From: Perkinsus olseni
Lineage: Eukaryota; Perkinsozoa; Perkinsida; Perkinsidae
Assembly (NCBI GenBank): GCA_013115135.1
Contig: JABANP010000665.1
Location: forward strand, 1 to 23,875
Direction of reading: 5' to 3'
DNA: 23,875 nucleotides
The notes below the pieces were generated by a model, which saw nothing but the letters and a program-made list of their open reading frames with translations, was not told the origin of the DNA and did no database searches. This document shows, in pieces, positions 8,381 to 18,203 of the stretch; position 1 is the first letter of the stretch; each line of letters opens with the position of its first letter. Position numbers and translations under genes: made by a program.

Positions 8381-10611
8381 CTAATCGGCTCGCTGGCACA
8401 TCTGTAGCTCGAGGTTCTCAGGCCCATAAGTGAAGGTGATCTTCCCTCGAACGCATGAGGGTGAATGATTAAGTTCAATATCATCAAAAAATCTTAGGAT
8501 CAGAGCCAATATTATTGTAGCCTCCTTGAGGGCCATATTCTGCCCGGGGCATTGACGAGGGCCTCCTCCGAATGCGAGATGGTCACGTACAAGGGCTCGA
8601 TCTATCGACACGCCATCATTGGTGAGCCAACGTTCTGGCCTGAGATTTACGGCATAACAGCGGAAATGATTTAAGAAGGCCATATTGAACGCGACAGGCC
8701 ACAGAGCTAAGTACTTGTAGGTCGTGCCGCCTCGAGATTTCACCATCACTTGGTGTTGAAGTACGGCCACAACAGTACCAGCGGGAACTGGCTTCCCATC
8801 GAGCACGGTGTCGTCAACACACTCATTGAGGAGAAATCGACTCGGGGACTGCAACTGAGAAGAACCTATAACGCTCTTGCACATTTTTAGCATTTAACGA
8901 TGGCTCACTCTGAGGGTCTCGAGTATGCAGCACTCAACGTAGGGTAGTTTGTTGAGGTCCGCTATCGTCTTGGGGTCATGGCCGAGGGCATCCACCTCGA
9001 CCCTGGCCTTAGCCTGGATTTGGGGGTTGAGGGACAGATTGTAGACACACCACGAGAGTGTCATGGCCGTGGTATCACTACCAGCGATCAAGAACCTGAC
9101 GGCGAGTAGTGTAGTGTGTACCCCGATGCTAAGACTTCTGCTTTTCTGTCAGTGGCGTTGTAAGCTACCAGTGATCGGCCCGAAACGGACAAGAACTGGT
9201 GAGTCGGCAAGAAGAGCTCACGTGATGAGGTTTCCCCGCAAGTCCTCCGGGTCTAGATGCAGGAGTTTGTCAAGCAAGTCGCGTCGCTGCACCCGTCCTC
9301 CTGCCGCTTGCCGCTCGGCCCGTCGACTGCTGATAATCTCATCGCAGACTGTGTTGAGCCGCTTCACTCCCGTGTGCATCTGACGACGAGAAATGACGAA
9401 ACCACCAACGACGAGCACCTGACCTTTCTGATCATTGGGTTGAGGTTCCAAGGGAATCTGTCCCGTGTCATCCAGGGAAAGGAACTGAGCTGTAGAGCAT
9501 GCCCCGACCCGGACAGGGTATCCACTATCGCCTCTGGGACCCCTTCAGATCGGCTACCGAGACGGCGGCCTGTAAAAGCATTGCGTTCCTCTCGCAGTCG
9601 ATGGGTTGAATGGGGCTAATAAAGCTCGGGCCGCTTCGGAGGAGGCAGCAGCATCGAATCGTGCTCACCGGGAGCACCTACTTACCATCAGGATCCAAGA
9701 AATTATAGTCGTTCCCTAAGATGTTGACACATAAGACATCCAGAGTACAGAGGGGAAGCCATTCTATGGGACGCCAAACAATACGGCCGTTCTGACTGAG
9801 GGACTTCAACTGACGTATCTGAACGTGAACCGAAGCACCTGGTGAAGTGTGGTGTTCGGTCGCTCACCAGCTTTAACGACACTTTCAACATGTCAGGTAC
9901 CATAGCCGCTGAATTTTTGTCATTGAAGGCCGGGGCACCAAACCGCCTGTTCCTCTTCCACGCGTCACCCTCTGTAGTGAACATTCCCGAGACAGGTATT
10001 ATTTTGTGCTTGTTGAAGGGCCTGATGAAGGTCCTCGGGCGCTCATCCAAAACTTGTCTGATCAGCTCAGGCTTGGACAAGATGATCATGTTCGTTCCAG
10101 TAATCCTGAGAGACAACAGACCGCCATCACGAACTCACTCGAGCGTGCGCTTATCACTGATGCAGAGCGCAGAGCAGGAGAACAAAACGCTCACTTGATA
10201 TGGTATAAACCACCATACGTATCCGCATAGATCTCCAAGGCACGGGCAAAATGTTCGATCGACTTTGGTACGAAGCCCAGGATGGGGAGAAACTACGAAA
10301 GACGATTGCGTATAGCCTGTGTTCACGCTAACCGGCCGTTATATAAACCTTCTTTACTAGGATACACAATAGCGATCCTATTCGGTCCATAAAAACAGGA
10401 CGATGCAATTGAGGGCCGAGATCCACGCACTCACGTGATTTGGTCCACCGAAGACTGCATGAAGGTCCACCTTGGTACGTTTCAAGAACCTCAGAGCCTT
10501 CAGGGCAAGGACTGAGGCTATGCCGCTCACGAAGATGAGTGTTCCGTGCGACCGGAAAATTGATCGACACTTCACCAGGAGGTCCTGGGCAGTAGCGAGT
10601 AGAGGTGCCAT
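8381..10611 (-). CDS. cytochrome P450 monooxygenase, copy A (intact, 9 exons, 508 aa)
   Basis: Membrane-bound haem-thiolate monooxygenase. In transcript order the exons are 10611-10435, 10292-10195, 10105-9868, 9809-9686, 9569-9424, 9379-9222, 9095-8909, 8854-8715 and 8639-8381. All join in phase to 1,527 nt with no internal stop. Residues about 23-41 form an N-terminal anchor, implying the ER membrane. AGSDTT (318-323) is the I-helix oxygen-activation motif, ETLR (373-376) the K-helix ExxR, PERW (424-427) the PERF-like motif, and FGGGPRQCPG (446-455) the haem loop with Cys453 as ligand. Length fits the family. Introns are 44-142 nt; intron 5 (44 nt) has a weaker donor (GTCAGG). The intron positions and phases are the same as in copy B. 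Substrate and CYP family are unknown; microsomal P450s need a reductase, not seen here. Confidence 0.88.
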
Positions 10612-10676
10612 ATACAGAACGAATGCCGAACACCGAAAGATTACTCGACAAATCCGGGAGCCTTTAGCAGATTATG

Positions 10677-10693
10677 GCTCCCGCAATGGGAGC
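10677..10693. repeat. hairpin upstream of P450 copy A, covarying with copy C
   Basis: GCTCCC, a five-base loop (GCAAT), then GGGAGC, about 66 nt before the copy A start codon. The matching position in copy C has GCTCCCC, loop AGAAT, then GGGGAGC, so one base has changed on both sides and pairing is kept. Confidence 0.6.
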
Positions 10694-11075
10694 AGACATC
10701 GAGAAGGAATTTCAGCAACAGGGGCTCTGATGTCCAAGTCCTTTGAAGTTGCCAGGACTCCGCGCTGATGTACAGCGGTTGATAGATGCCTTTACGCTTC
10801 AGTGACGCTGCTTCAAGGTGGTTCACCACGAGTATGAACGTCAATTGCAGTCTGCAGAAATCTGCAACTTGCAGATTTTGAGGCGAATGACTTCCCTACA
10901 TTTCGAACATGAGCCTCGTGCTGGTTAGAGCCTCGAAAGAGGGGAACTGCTTGCTCGACGCAATCACATGCTGCTCCTCGATCAGATGCTCGTTGTGACC
11001 CATAGAATACACCCCAACCCTGGAAACGGCTGGAGGACGCCAGAAGCCTGGTCTTTGAGGGACCTTGAGCATGCG

Positions 11076-11101
11076 CAGTGCGCATTGCGCATTGCGCACT
11101 G
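11076..11101. repeat. CAGTGCGCA / TGCGCACTG hairpin
   Basis: A perfect 9-base inverted repeat around an 8-base loop (TTGCGCAT) that itself repeats the TGCGCA word. It sits in non-genic DNA between P450 copy A and the integrase remnant. Confidence 0.6.
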
Positions 11102-11521
11102 AATAATTATAGTATAGACTAAATAGTGAACATCAGTAACCGTGCGCGCCACGAATGACATACAGTACGGTGACGTACTTCACAAGAACGGTGTAGCGTC
11201 TTCTAGGTCAAGCCGATCAACACTGGTGAGTAACTCAACGCTGTCAGCGCCGCTAGATGATGAGTTAATCCTTGCTACCACGATCAAACCTCATTCTGAT
11301 GAAACTAAAAAGGAAAGAACTCCCCGGAATCTCACTCATTGCTGAGGTATCCAGCCATTCAAATCACGTACCGTACGTAATACGCTACAAATAGGCCGAC
11401 ATCCGCACAACCACCTTGTGCGGCCGAAACTACCGAAAGCACCACCCCAATTGAGTGGAAAAACAACAAAGATCTAAGAGTTACAGGGCAGCGTTGGAGC
11501 CGAGTCGACTCAGAGCGTGGC

Positions 11522-12230
11522 TCACAAAGACTTGTAGGTATGACCTTTGAAGACCTGAGTAGGGGATGTAGACCCCTCGGGCGCCTCCCTCGCCATAGAA
11601 ATTGTCCCGTTGACCTCCAAATACACCAGCACAAATCGACGACCATCTTCGCTATCCAGCGCGTGTACCCAACCCTCGATCTCAGAATCATCGGGCGATG
11701 ATTCACAGTACATCCGAACATCCGCACTCGTCACCAAGCGAACCAAGATACAGTCACCCTCCTTGAGTGGACTCAATGAGTCCACCAGTTCTCGCCTGAC
11801 TTCTACCTGATAGGGTGAGACCGCGATGGTAGTACCACCATGGTACCGGGAGAGGTAGCACCGAGAGGTCGTAGTCGTGTAGAGAACCCGCCATGCGCCC
11901 CAAGTAAATATCCCAGGGCATGTCCATCAGCGATACCATCTGCTTGATCCTCTTCACGCTGACCTCCGATAGACCATTAGAGAGGGGACTCCACGCCGGG
12001 ACTGGCAGATATTGAACGGCCGTGGCCGCCAGCGATTGACACACCACCTCAGAGACCAAAGCGTTATCGGGTATAAGACTTAGCGTAACCCCGAAGTAGG
12101 ATACCCAACGATCCCGTAACTGTTTCGAGGTGGACTCAGCACCGGTCGAGGGGCACTCGCCACGACACAATACCCAGTCGGTGAATCACCGACGGTGATG
12201 ACCAGGAAAAAAGTCAGCCGACAAGCGGCG
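11522..12230 (-). pseudogene. LTR-retrotransposon integrase remnant
   Basis: Three minus-strand frames together read like a retroviral-type integrase core. From about 12220 is FFLVITVGDSPTGYCVV, resembling the first-Asp region (VxDRxTGY). From 12170 to 11754 comes DRWVSYFGVTLSLIPDNA (second Asp) and then QYLPVPAWSPLSNGLSE with the catalytic Glu 34 residues after that Asp, close to the usual DD35E spacing. A shifted frame continues as SPYQVEVRREL and LKEGDCILVRL, like the segment after the core. At least two frameshifts and a TGA break it. No reverse transcriptase, RNase H, LTR or primer-binding site was found, so it is a truncated relic. Its upstream end abuts the AADC fragment at 12231. Confidence 0.6.
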
Positions 12231-12815
12231 ACGCTTTCAAGATTCGGGCCTTAAGGGGGATTCGCACTCCTCAACCCTCTCATTTCTTGAGAACCACTGG
12301 AGCAGTCTGGTTACTGTCTCCTGGGAACAGCATAGGCGGCTATGGGGCAACTAACTGCACCAGCGACTAGGCGGCTATGACCAACTGCCCCGTTCATTCC
12401 TCAGTGCCACTATGGACCTTGACACAGTGGTCATTCCATGGAGTTCATGGCGATCCTCATTTGCTCTGCAGAGGACACCTTCTTCCTCAGAATGCGGACT
12501 CGGTCAACGTGAATTGATCCAAGTGGCTCGGTACAGGTTTCTCTTCGGCGTTCCTGTGGGTTAAAGTAGGTCTCCATTACCAAAACTTCGCACGCCCCTT
12601 CAGTGGTACGATTCCGCACTATAGGGCCGAATGCATCTCACAGCGACGTTTGGCAGTCTAGGAAAGGAGCCTTCTACGACTCAGGATGCGATTGAATGCT
12701 TTAACGCCTCCTTCTGGTGGGCCGAGCCCTCACTCAGGTGCTCGGTTGTGGATCTATAAATCAGGTCGTTGCCAGCATATAGTAGGTTCGCCGAACTTAG
12801 TTCGGAGCCTTGACA
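12231..12815 (+). pseudogene. partial, broken copy of the second AADC domain
   Basis: Matches about 6027-6660 of the AADC gene: the end of one exon (GACGCT.. AAGATTCGGGCC), the long intron after it (with deletions), the next exon with SKWLGTGFSSAFLWVK, the loop exon (HLTATFGSLGKEP) and the start of the FRALR exon. A TGA replaces the glycine codon two codons before the PLP lysine, and the intron donor is TT instead of GT. It starts abruptly beside the integrase remnant and ends just before the CG-rich repeat. Untranslatable, and clearly derived from the C-domain, not the N-domain. Confidence 0.85.
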
Positions 12816-12828
12816 GTGATGGACAGTG

Positions 12829-13537
12829 GAGTTTCACCCGTGTTGTGTGAAACGCTAGTGTGAAACGCATAATGCATAACGCAACGCGAAATAGACGATT
12901 TTAGAGCTCAAAACGCGAAAAACGCGTAGGCGTTAAACATACCGTCATCCATAACGCGTTGACATAACGCGCGAGAGGCAAAACACAATAAACAGCACAA
13001 CAAGAAATTTAGACGATAGAAACCAAGCGGCAGGCCCAATCCCAGTTTGCTGATGATAGAGGAAATCGAAGTTAATTCAAATTCTACAAGCGCAAACCAT
13101 CTTCGGGGGCTTACTCCCAGCTCTGTGCACATGGCCTCTAGCTCTTGTGTATAGAATATCGGAGCGTTTCAAAAACCCGAACGCTCGCTCTACTATACTC
13201 CTCACGCTCGCGTGCCTGGCATTGAACATAAGCTGCTGTGGCGTGAGTCCCTGACGGTTGACACGTTTGTGAGGTGTGAAGAGGTCTGTTGGTTGTGTTC
13301 GTGCAGTTGAGTCTCGTGATGATGAGTGATTCTCGCGTTGTGTTGTGTTTTACGCGTTTAACACTACGCGTAACGCGGTAAACACGTTATGACGCGTTAT
13401 CGCGTTAGAGTTTTTCGCGATATTGCGTTTCACGCGTGCGTTATGACGCGAAGTGTTATCTCTACACAACATATCGCGTTTTTCGCGTAAAACACTTCGC
13501 GTAAAACTGTTTTTACGCGTAAAAACAGGTGAAACTC
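12829..13537. mobile_element. CG-rich low-complexity element with 10-base terminal inverted repeats
   Basis: Bounded by GAGTTTCACC (12829-12838) and its exact reverse complement GGTGAAACTC (13528-13537). The interior is dominated by words such as AACGCG, TTCGCG and ACGCGT; ACGCGT alone occurs seven times (12922, 12954, 13352, 13366, 13392, 13432 and 13515), where less than one would be expected. No convincing gene is inside. It resembles a non-autonomous foldback or MITE-like element, but I see no clear target-site duplication. The ACGCGT word equals the fungal MluI cell-cycle box; whether that matters here is unknown. Confidence 0.5.
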
Positions 13538-13663
13538 AATGTATGCATTGGAGTTTCATCTTTTTTGCGTGTCAAAGTTTGACAGTCAAACTGCTTCGCG
13601 CGAAGTGTTTTCGCGAGAAAAACGACATGTTGGGTTTCGAGCCTCGAAATTCAAGGACACTTC
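13538..13663 (+). repeat. second copy of the 7256-7353 repeat
   Basis: Starts AATGTATGCATTGGAGTTTC, includes TTCGCGCGAAGTGTTTTCGCG and ends TCAAGGACACTTC. It continues directly from the right end of the CG-rich element and again contains a GAGTTTCA word, so the two may form one composite element. More CG-rich words (CTCGCGTGTCCCGCG) follow up to about 13735. Confidence 0.7.
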
Positions 13664-14336
13664 TCGCCATAGTGCATGCGTAGAAACGCTAGCGAGATCT
13701 CGCGTGTCCCGCGTCACGCGAAGTGTTGAACGCATTTAGAGCAGAAGGCTTGGATGTAAAAATACTAGGTCTTCGCGACGAGGGGGCGGGACTTGCGCTT
13801 GTGTGTTGCTCCTCACGCCTAGCAGTATATTGAATCCCGGAATCCATGCGGGGATTCAGGTCGTTGTCGTCGTATATGACACGCCCGCTGTAACAATGAT
13901 AGCCCGATGCAGGCGCGCAGGTCGGGCAAGTGGGAACTTCCCACTGGGAAGATTACCCGCGAGGCTGTCTCGGCAGGACGGTTTTGCAGCAGTCTACTGC
14001 CTCAAGCTGCTGCAGTATCATAGCTGAGTACATATTGGGTGCTTTGTAGGAACTCCCGCGTAGGCTGGCTCGTCAGGATTCGTGCCTTCACCCACGCGAC
14101 TAGGGTTCGTGTCCCTGCATCGGAAAGTGAGTAGATTTATAGTGCATCGCGCAACGGAAGGAATTCATAGCGCAAGCCCGATAGAGTAGAGTCTACCCGG
14201 TGGGCCCCGCTCCCCCTGGGCAATTTTGGTGCCATGCGATGGACTGTGGCTTCTTTCAAGATCCAACATTCAGCAGCGGGTGAAGGGTTGTTTCAGTCGT
14301 ATCCTCCCCTTGATGGAAAAGCCTAGCATTCCAGCA
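13664..14336. other. non-genic region before tRNA-Ala
   Basis: No coding signal supported. It holds the tail of CG-rich repeat words, a 7+1+7 palindrome at 13930-13944 and a B-box-like word (GGTTCGTGTCC) near 14105. I could not fold a tRNA around that word. Confidence 0.45.
13930..13944. repeat. 7+1+7 palindrome (GTGGGAA)
   Basis: GTGGGAA, one C, then TTCCCAC. The partial word TGGGAAG follows at once. One of nine palindromes in the window that have exactly one central base. Confidence 0.55.
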
Positions 14337-14409
14337 GGGGGACTAGCTCAAATGGTAGAGCGCTCGCTTAGCAAGCGAGAGGCACCGGGATCGATGCCCG
14401 GGTTCTCCA
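14337..14409 (+). tRNA. tRNA-Ala (anticodon AGC)
   Basis: A complete 73-nt cloverleaf. Acceptor GGGGGAC pairs with GTTCTCC allowing G-U pairs. The D-arm is GCTC/GAGC, the anticodon stem CTCGC/GCGAG with loop TTAGCAA (anticodon AGC), and the T-arm CCGGG/CCCGG with a 7-base loop; the discriminator base is A. There is no intron. TTTT at 14410-14413 is a suitable RNA polymerase III terminator. Confidence 0.95.
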
Positions 14410-14486
14410 TTTTCTTCCGTCTATCCCGCGCCGGGATTCCCGGCGCAGGCTCGACTCCGCTGGTAGTCCTTCTCTGAAGGCACTAA

Positions 14487-14512
14487 GTCACAGAGCCTCT
14501 GTGACAGAGGCT
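14487..14512. repeat. overlapping inverted repeats (two alternative hairpins)
   Basis: GTCACAGAG, one C, then CTCTGTGAC (14487-14505). Overlapping it, AGCCTCTG, TGA, then CAGAGGCT (14494-14512). The two hairpins are mutually exclusive. They lie about 80-100 nt past the tRNA gene. Confidence 0.6.
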
Positions 14513-14591
14513 CCACTGCATCGTTCTCGTGCACATCTGCGGTCAATGCCTCGTGTGTAGTCGAGGCTACACAGTGTAGACCGTCTGATCA

Positions 14592-14612
14592 TTACGGATA
14601 CTCGATCCGTAA
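14592..14612. repeat. TTACGGAT / ATCCGTAA hairpin
   Basis: A perfect 8-base inverted repeat with a 5-base loop (ACTCG) in non-genic DNA between the tRNA gene and P450 copy B. Confidence 0.5.
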
Positions 14613-14962
14613 GTGTTTCAATCTGCGCCTTCGATCGTTCTCTGGATCCAAACAAGCCCACCCTCCATCGCAGACAGTAGGCGATGATACGTAAGATACG
14701 GTCCATTAATAACTCGATCGGGTCTCCGTCACTCGCTTCATCCTCGGAGACAACCGCATTCCTGAATAAACTGACGCTCCCTTGCACTAGCCCCAACTAG
14801 CTTGCACTAGCTTGAGTTCCTCAGGGACATGTTCCAGTGTTCTCGCCTCGCTGCTTGAGGCTCGCGTCACAATGAGTGAACGCCAACACTACCCATCATG
14901 TCAGGTAGTATGAAAAGGCCGTAGATTTGGATGTATTGACGATGATGAAAAAAATGAGAAAA

Positions 14963-17360
14963 TTACCGAGCTCGTTCGAACATTTGCAGCTCAAAGTCCT
15001 TAGGCCCGTAAGTGAACGTGACCTCACCACGAACATTCGCTGGTGAATGACTGTTTTTAACATCGTCAAAATGCTTAAGGATGAGGGTTATGATTGTCAT
15101 GGCCTCCCTGATGGCCATATTCTGCCCGGGGCATTGACGAGGGCCCCCGCCGAATGCGAGATGGTCACGAACTCGGCCTTGATCTATCTCAGAGCTATCA
15201 GGGATGAACCATCTCTCTGGCCTGAGAATGCAGCAGACCTTGTGGTTGAATTCTTCCAAAACTTGCAATGGGCGACAGCCGAATCGATGATTTACTTGAA
15301 GGTTGTTCCGCCCTGAGAACGCGCCAGCATCGCTTTACGTTGTAGCGTGATCACGACGGTCCCAGAGGGGATGGGCTTTCCAACGAGAAAGGTATCACGG
15401 ACAGACTCGTGGAGAAGAACCACACCCGGAGGTTGCAGCTGAAGAGAAAAGAGATGATTCTTCAAGAATCATTCTTACAATGAGTTCATCAGAGCTCACT
15501 CTAAGCGTCTCGAGGACGCAGCACTCGACGTAGGGTAGCCGGTTGAGGTCTTCTTTCGTCTTCGGGTCATGGCCGAGGGCATCCACCTCCGCTCTGGCCT
15601 TAGCTTGAATGTGGGGGTTGAGGGACAGATAGTAAAGGCACCACGAGACCGCCATAGCTGTTGTATCACTACCAGCGATCAAGAACCTGACGCGAATACA
15701 AGTAGACCCCCAGCGGTATAATAGTCATAAATGCACACTTTCAGTGCTTTCTCGAAAAGTTTGTCCCTGTGACAGGCATAAGAGAGCGAATTGGTAGCTA
15801 CGGCTCACGTGATGAGGTTCCCCCGCAAGTCTTCTTCATCCAGATGAAGGAGCTTGTCCAGCAAGTCGCGTCGTTCCACTCGTCTCCCTACTTGTTGCTC
15901 AGCCCGTCTGGCGCTAATGATCTCATCGCACACTCTGTTGAGCCGCCTCACTCCTGTATGAAGCTGAGGAGGGGATGAGCTCACATCGCTAAATGAATAG
16001 TAGAGACGTACCTTCTCAATCATCGGATTGAGGTTCCAGGGGAATCTGTCCCGCGTCATCCAGGGAAAAGAGCTGAGCTGTGCGACGTAACCCGCGCCGG
16101 CCATAGCGTCGGCTATCGCTTGCTGAACCTCGTTGTAACGATAGCCGAGGGATATACCTGAAGTTAGCAATACATGGTGGTATCGGATATATCTGACAAC
16201 ATCGGCACAGGGATGCGGCACAGGAAAATTATTCCTGAATATCAGAGCCTCAGGTTAATCCGAAACGTATCGTGGGTCACGAAGGCCAATCAGATCAACT
16301 TGATATCTTGTCGCTGGTTCCGGAAAACAAGTTGGAAAGCCCTGTGTCCCGAAAATATGCAACGGTCTCATACCGAGCTGAAAGGTGAGTCTTCGTGTTG
16401 CGGATTCCAAAATGGTATGCAGTTGAAGTGCAGCTGGACGTCATTGCCAAACCGAGCCAGGATACCCTGCTCACTGTCCGGGTTCAAGAAATTGTAGTCG
16501 TTCCCCAAGGTGGTAACACATAAGACATCGAGAGTACAGAGGGGAAGCCATTCTGTGGGTCGCCAAACAATACGGCCGGTCTGGCTGAGGGACTTCAACT
16601 GACGTACCTGAATATCCGTGGTTGGAAGACGGAGATTGGCAGCCTACCAGCTTCAATGCAACTTCGGACATATCGGGTACCATGGCGTCCGAGTTGTTGT
16701 CGTTGAAGGCCGGGGCACCCAACCGTCTGTTCCGCTTCCACTCTTCACCCTCCGTGTTGAACATACCCGGAACCGGCATTATCTTGTGCTTGTTGAAAGA
16801 TCTAATGTAGGTCTTCGGGCGCTCATCCTGGACTTGACGGATGAGCTCAGGTTCGGAAACGACTACCACGTCCATGCCAGTGACCCTAAGCACAAAGCCG
16901 GCTACCATACAGGGACCACGAGAGTATTCGCTCGTACCTGAGGCAGATGATAGAGCCTTCGAGGACAGAAGCTTGGGCTCTAACTTGATATGGTACAAAC
17001 CACCGTACGTATCCGCGTAGATCTCCAAAGCATGGCAGAGATGATCCAACGATTTCGGTATGAAGCCCACGAAGGGGAGAAACTGCGAGAGACCAAAGGC
17101 GAGATCACAGCGAATATTCACACGACATTTCGGATTCCAAGTCGGTTGATAGAGCGCCGGGGAAAACTTATGAGGCTCACTCTATTGGGCCCGCCGAAGA
17201 GTGCGTGGAGGTCCACCTTTGCTCCTTGTACTAGCCTCAATAATACCTTCAGAGCCAGAACTGAAGCTACACCGGTCGCGATGATAACAGCTTTGTGCGA
17301 CTGAAAAATTGATTGACATTGTTTCGCGACGTCGAGCGCCGCACCGACCAGGGATGCCAT
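14963..17360 (-). CDS. cytochrome P450 monooxygenase, copy B (intact, 9 exons, 509 aa)
   Basis: Same family and exon plan as copy A. Exons in transcript order are 17360-17181, 17082-16985, 16885-16648, 16598-16475, 16157-16012, 15963-15809, 15686-15500, 15438-15296 and 15221-14963; they join in phase to 1,530 nt. Five of the nine exon lengths (98, 238, 124, 146 and 187 nt), and the last exon (259 nt), equal copy A exactly; exons 1, 6 and 8 differ by one codon each. The N-terminal anchor is at about 23-42; motifs are AGSDTT (318-323), ETLR (373-376), PERW and FGGGPRQCPG with the haem cysteine at 454. The protein is clearly diverged from A and C, suggesting an older duplicate with possibly different substrate use. 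Intron 4 is 317 nt, against 116 in copy A. A 7+1+7 palindrome lies 40-54 nt before the start codon. Confidence 0.88.
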
Positions 17361-17399
17361 TTTTATGCAAGCTGGGAGCATGACTCTCATATATGAAGT

Positions 17400-17414
17400 C
17401 TTTCGAGTCGAAAG
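17400..17414. promoter_or_regulatory. 7+1+7 palindrome just upstream of P450 copy B
   Basis: CTTTCGA, one G, then TCGAAAG, 40-54 nt above the start codon of copy B. Its position makes it a candidate protein-binding site or mRNA leader hairpin, but nothing in the sequence names a regulator, and similar palindromes occur in unrelated places in this window. Confidence 0.3.
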
Positions 17415-18103
17415 GTTCGGCTCTTAACGGCTTACCCACGCCTACAGATGGTCCGTCTCAGCAACCAAGTTCGCTGGCGTACGCCTGCTGGACCTTTTCA
17501 ACTCACTTTTTCGCTGCGCCCTTCTTTCTTACCCTTGCACGCGGACCTGTCTCCCCTGTTCACTCATCTTATGCTCGTTTTCCTAAGAACAATAAGGCAG
17601 CTACGACCTACGAGGCGCTTCATGCGCCAAAGATCAGCGAACGCTGTTGCGGAGCTTGCTACATCCTAGACCTAGCTCCTATTTAGCCCCTTGACGTTCA
17701 CCAGACTTCTGGTCGCGTGTCGCAGTGAAGCTGTCTATCTCGCGTAGTCGCACGCGCCATCGTATGTCTGAGCTTACACGGTTTTGGTTCGTGCGGGCTA
17801 GCAATGATCGTGTTTGATAGAGTTCTGGTGCCCCAGTGTTAGTTCTCAGCACGGTCGACATTATAATGGCTGTCTACATTGGCAAGGCAACGCGGTCCAG
17901 ATGCTCGACTCTCGGGTGACCGGTAGACATCTGTCTACGTCCGGCGTCACGGTCGATGGCTCCCTGCCGAATCACTCGTGACATTCACGCCGAGTTCTTT
18001 TGTTGCAGAGCTCGGTTGTATAAACTTGCGCTTAGATGCGGATCGTTGTGAAGTTGTTAGGGTTGATTTCAGCGGTGATTCACTGCTAGTCAAACCGCCC
18101 ATG

Positions 18104-18118
18104 GTATGGACTCCATAC
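18104..18118. repeat. 7+1+7 palindrome (GTATGGA)
   Basis: GTATGGA, one C, then TCCATAC, 55 bases before the longer palindrome at 18173-18203. Both contain GTAT words. Confidence 0.55.
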
Positions 18119-18172
18119 TATGGAACAATCTTAGTCGACTAGGTATGACGAAACACCGCTCCCTTCATACCG

Positions 18173-18203
18173 TATCATACACCGTTTCAAACGGTGTATG
18201 ATA
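18173..18203. repeat. 15+1+15 perfect palindrome
   Basis: TATCATACACCGTTT, a single C, then its exact reverse complement. A perfect 31-base palindrome with a one-base centre is far beyond chance in a window this size. No coding sequence or T-run is beside it, so a terminator role is not indicated. Confidence 0.75.

Larger units (their letters stand above)
8103..10757. repeat. segmental duplication, unit 1 (with 21104-23850)
   Basis: The whole P450 copy A gene, its introns, about 280 bases past the stop and about 150 bases before the start match 21104-23850 closely, including non-coding text such as AACGCTACTC and CAAGTCCTTTGAA. Copy B lies between the units and is more diverged, so A and C share a more recent duplication than either shares with B. 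Confidence 0.85.
10612..11521. other. non-genic region upstream of P450 copy A
   Basis: No exon chain or motif found. It contains a GCTCCC/GGGAGC hairpin (10677-10693) that is also present before copy C, and a CAGTGCGCA/TGCGCACTG hairpin with a TGCGCAT-type loop (11076-11101). The region from 11102 is AT-richer. The P450 promoter should lie just above 10611, but I see no certain TATA box. Confidence 0.45.
14410..14962. other. non-genic region with overlapping hairpins
   Basis: No gene recognised between the tRNA and the 3' end of P450 copy B. It contains overlapping inverted repeats at 14487-14512 and a TTACGGAT/ATCCGTAA hairpin at 14592-14612. Confidence 0.45.

Noticed and set aside
12901..13132. 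Minus-strand open frame of 74 codons inside the CG-rich element
   Set aside because: Composition follows the repeated CGCG words, and there is no recognisable motif or splice context.
14040..14140. Second tRNA around the GGTTCGTGTCC word
   Set aside because: A B-box-like word is present, but no acceptor, D-arm or anticodon stem could be paired around it.
8381..17360. P450 copies A and B as pseudogenes
   Set aside because: The frame breaks coincide with GT..AG borders at the same phase in all copies. After removing eight introns both genes read through, so only copy C is kept as a pseudogene.
1073..17360. Psilocybin-type gene cluster
   Set aside because: No kinase or methyltransferase is present, and known psilocybin clusters use a different decarboxylase family; an AADC plus P450s is not enough.
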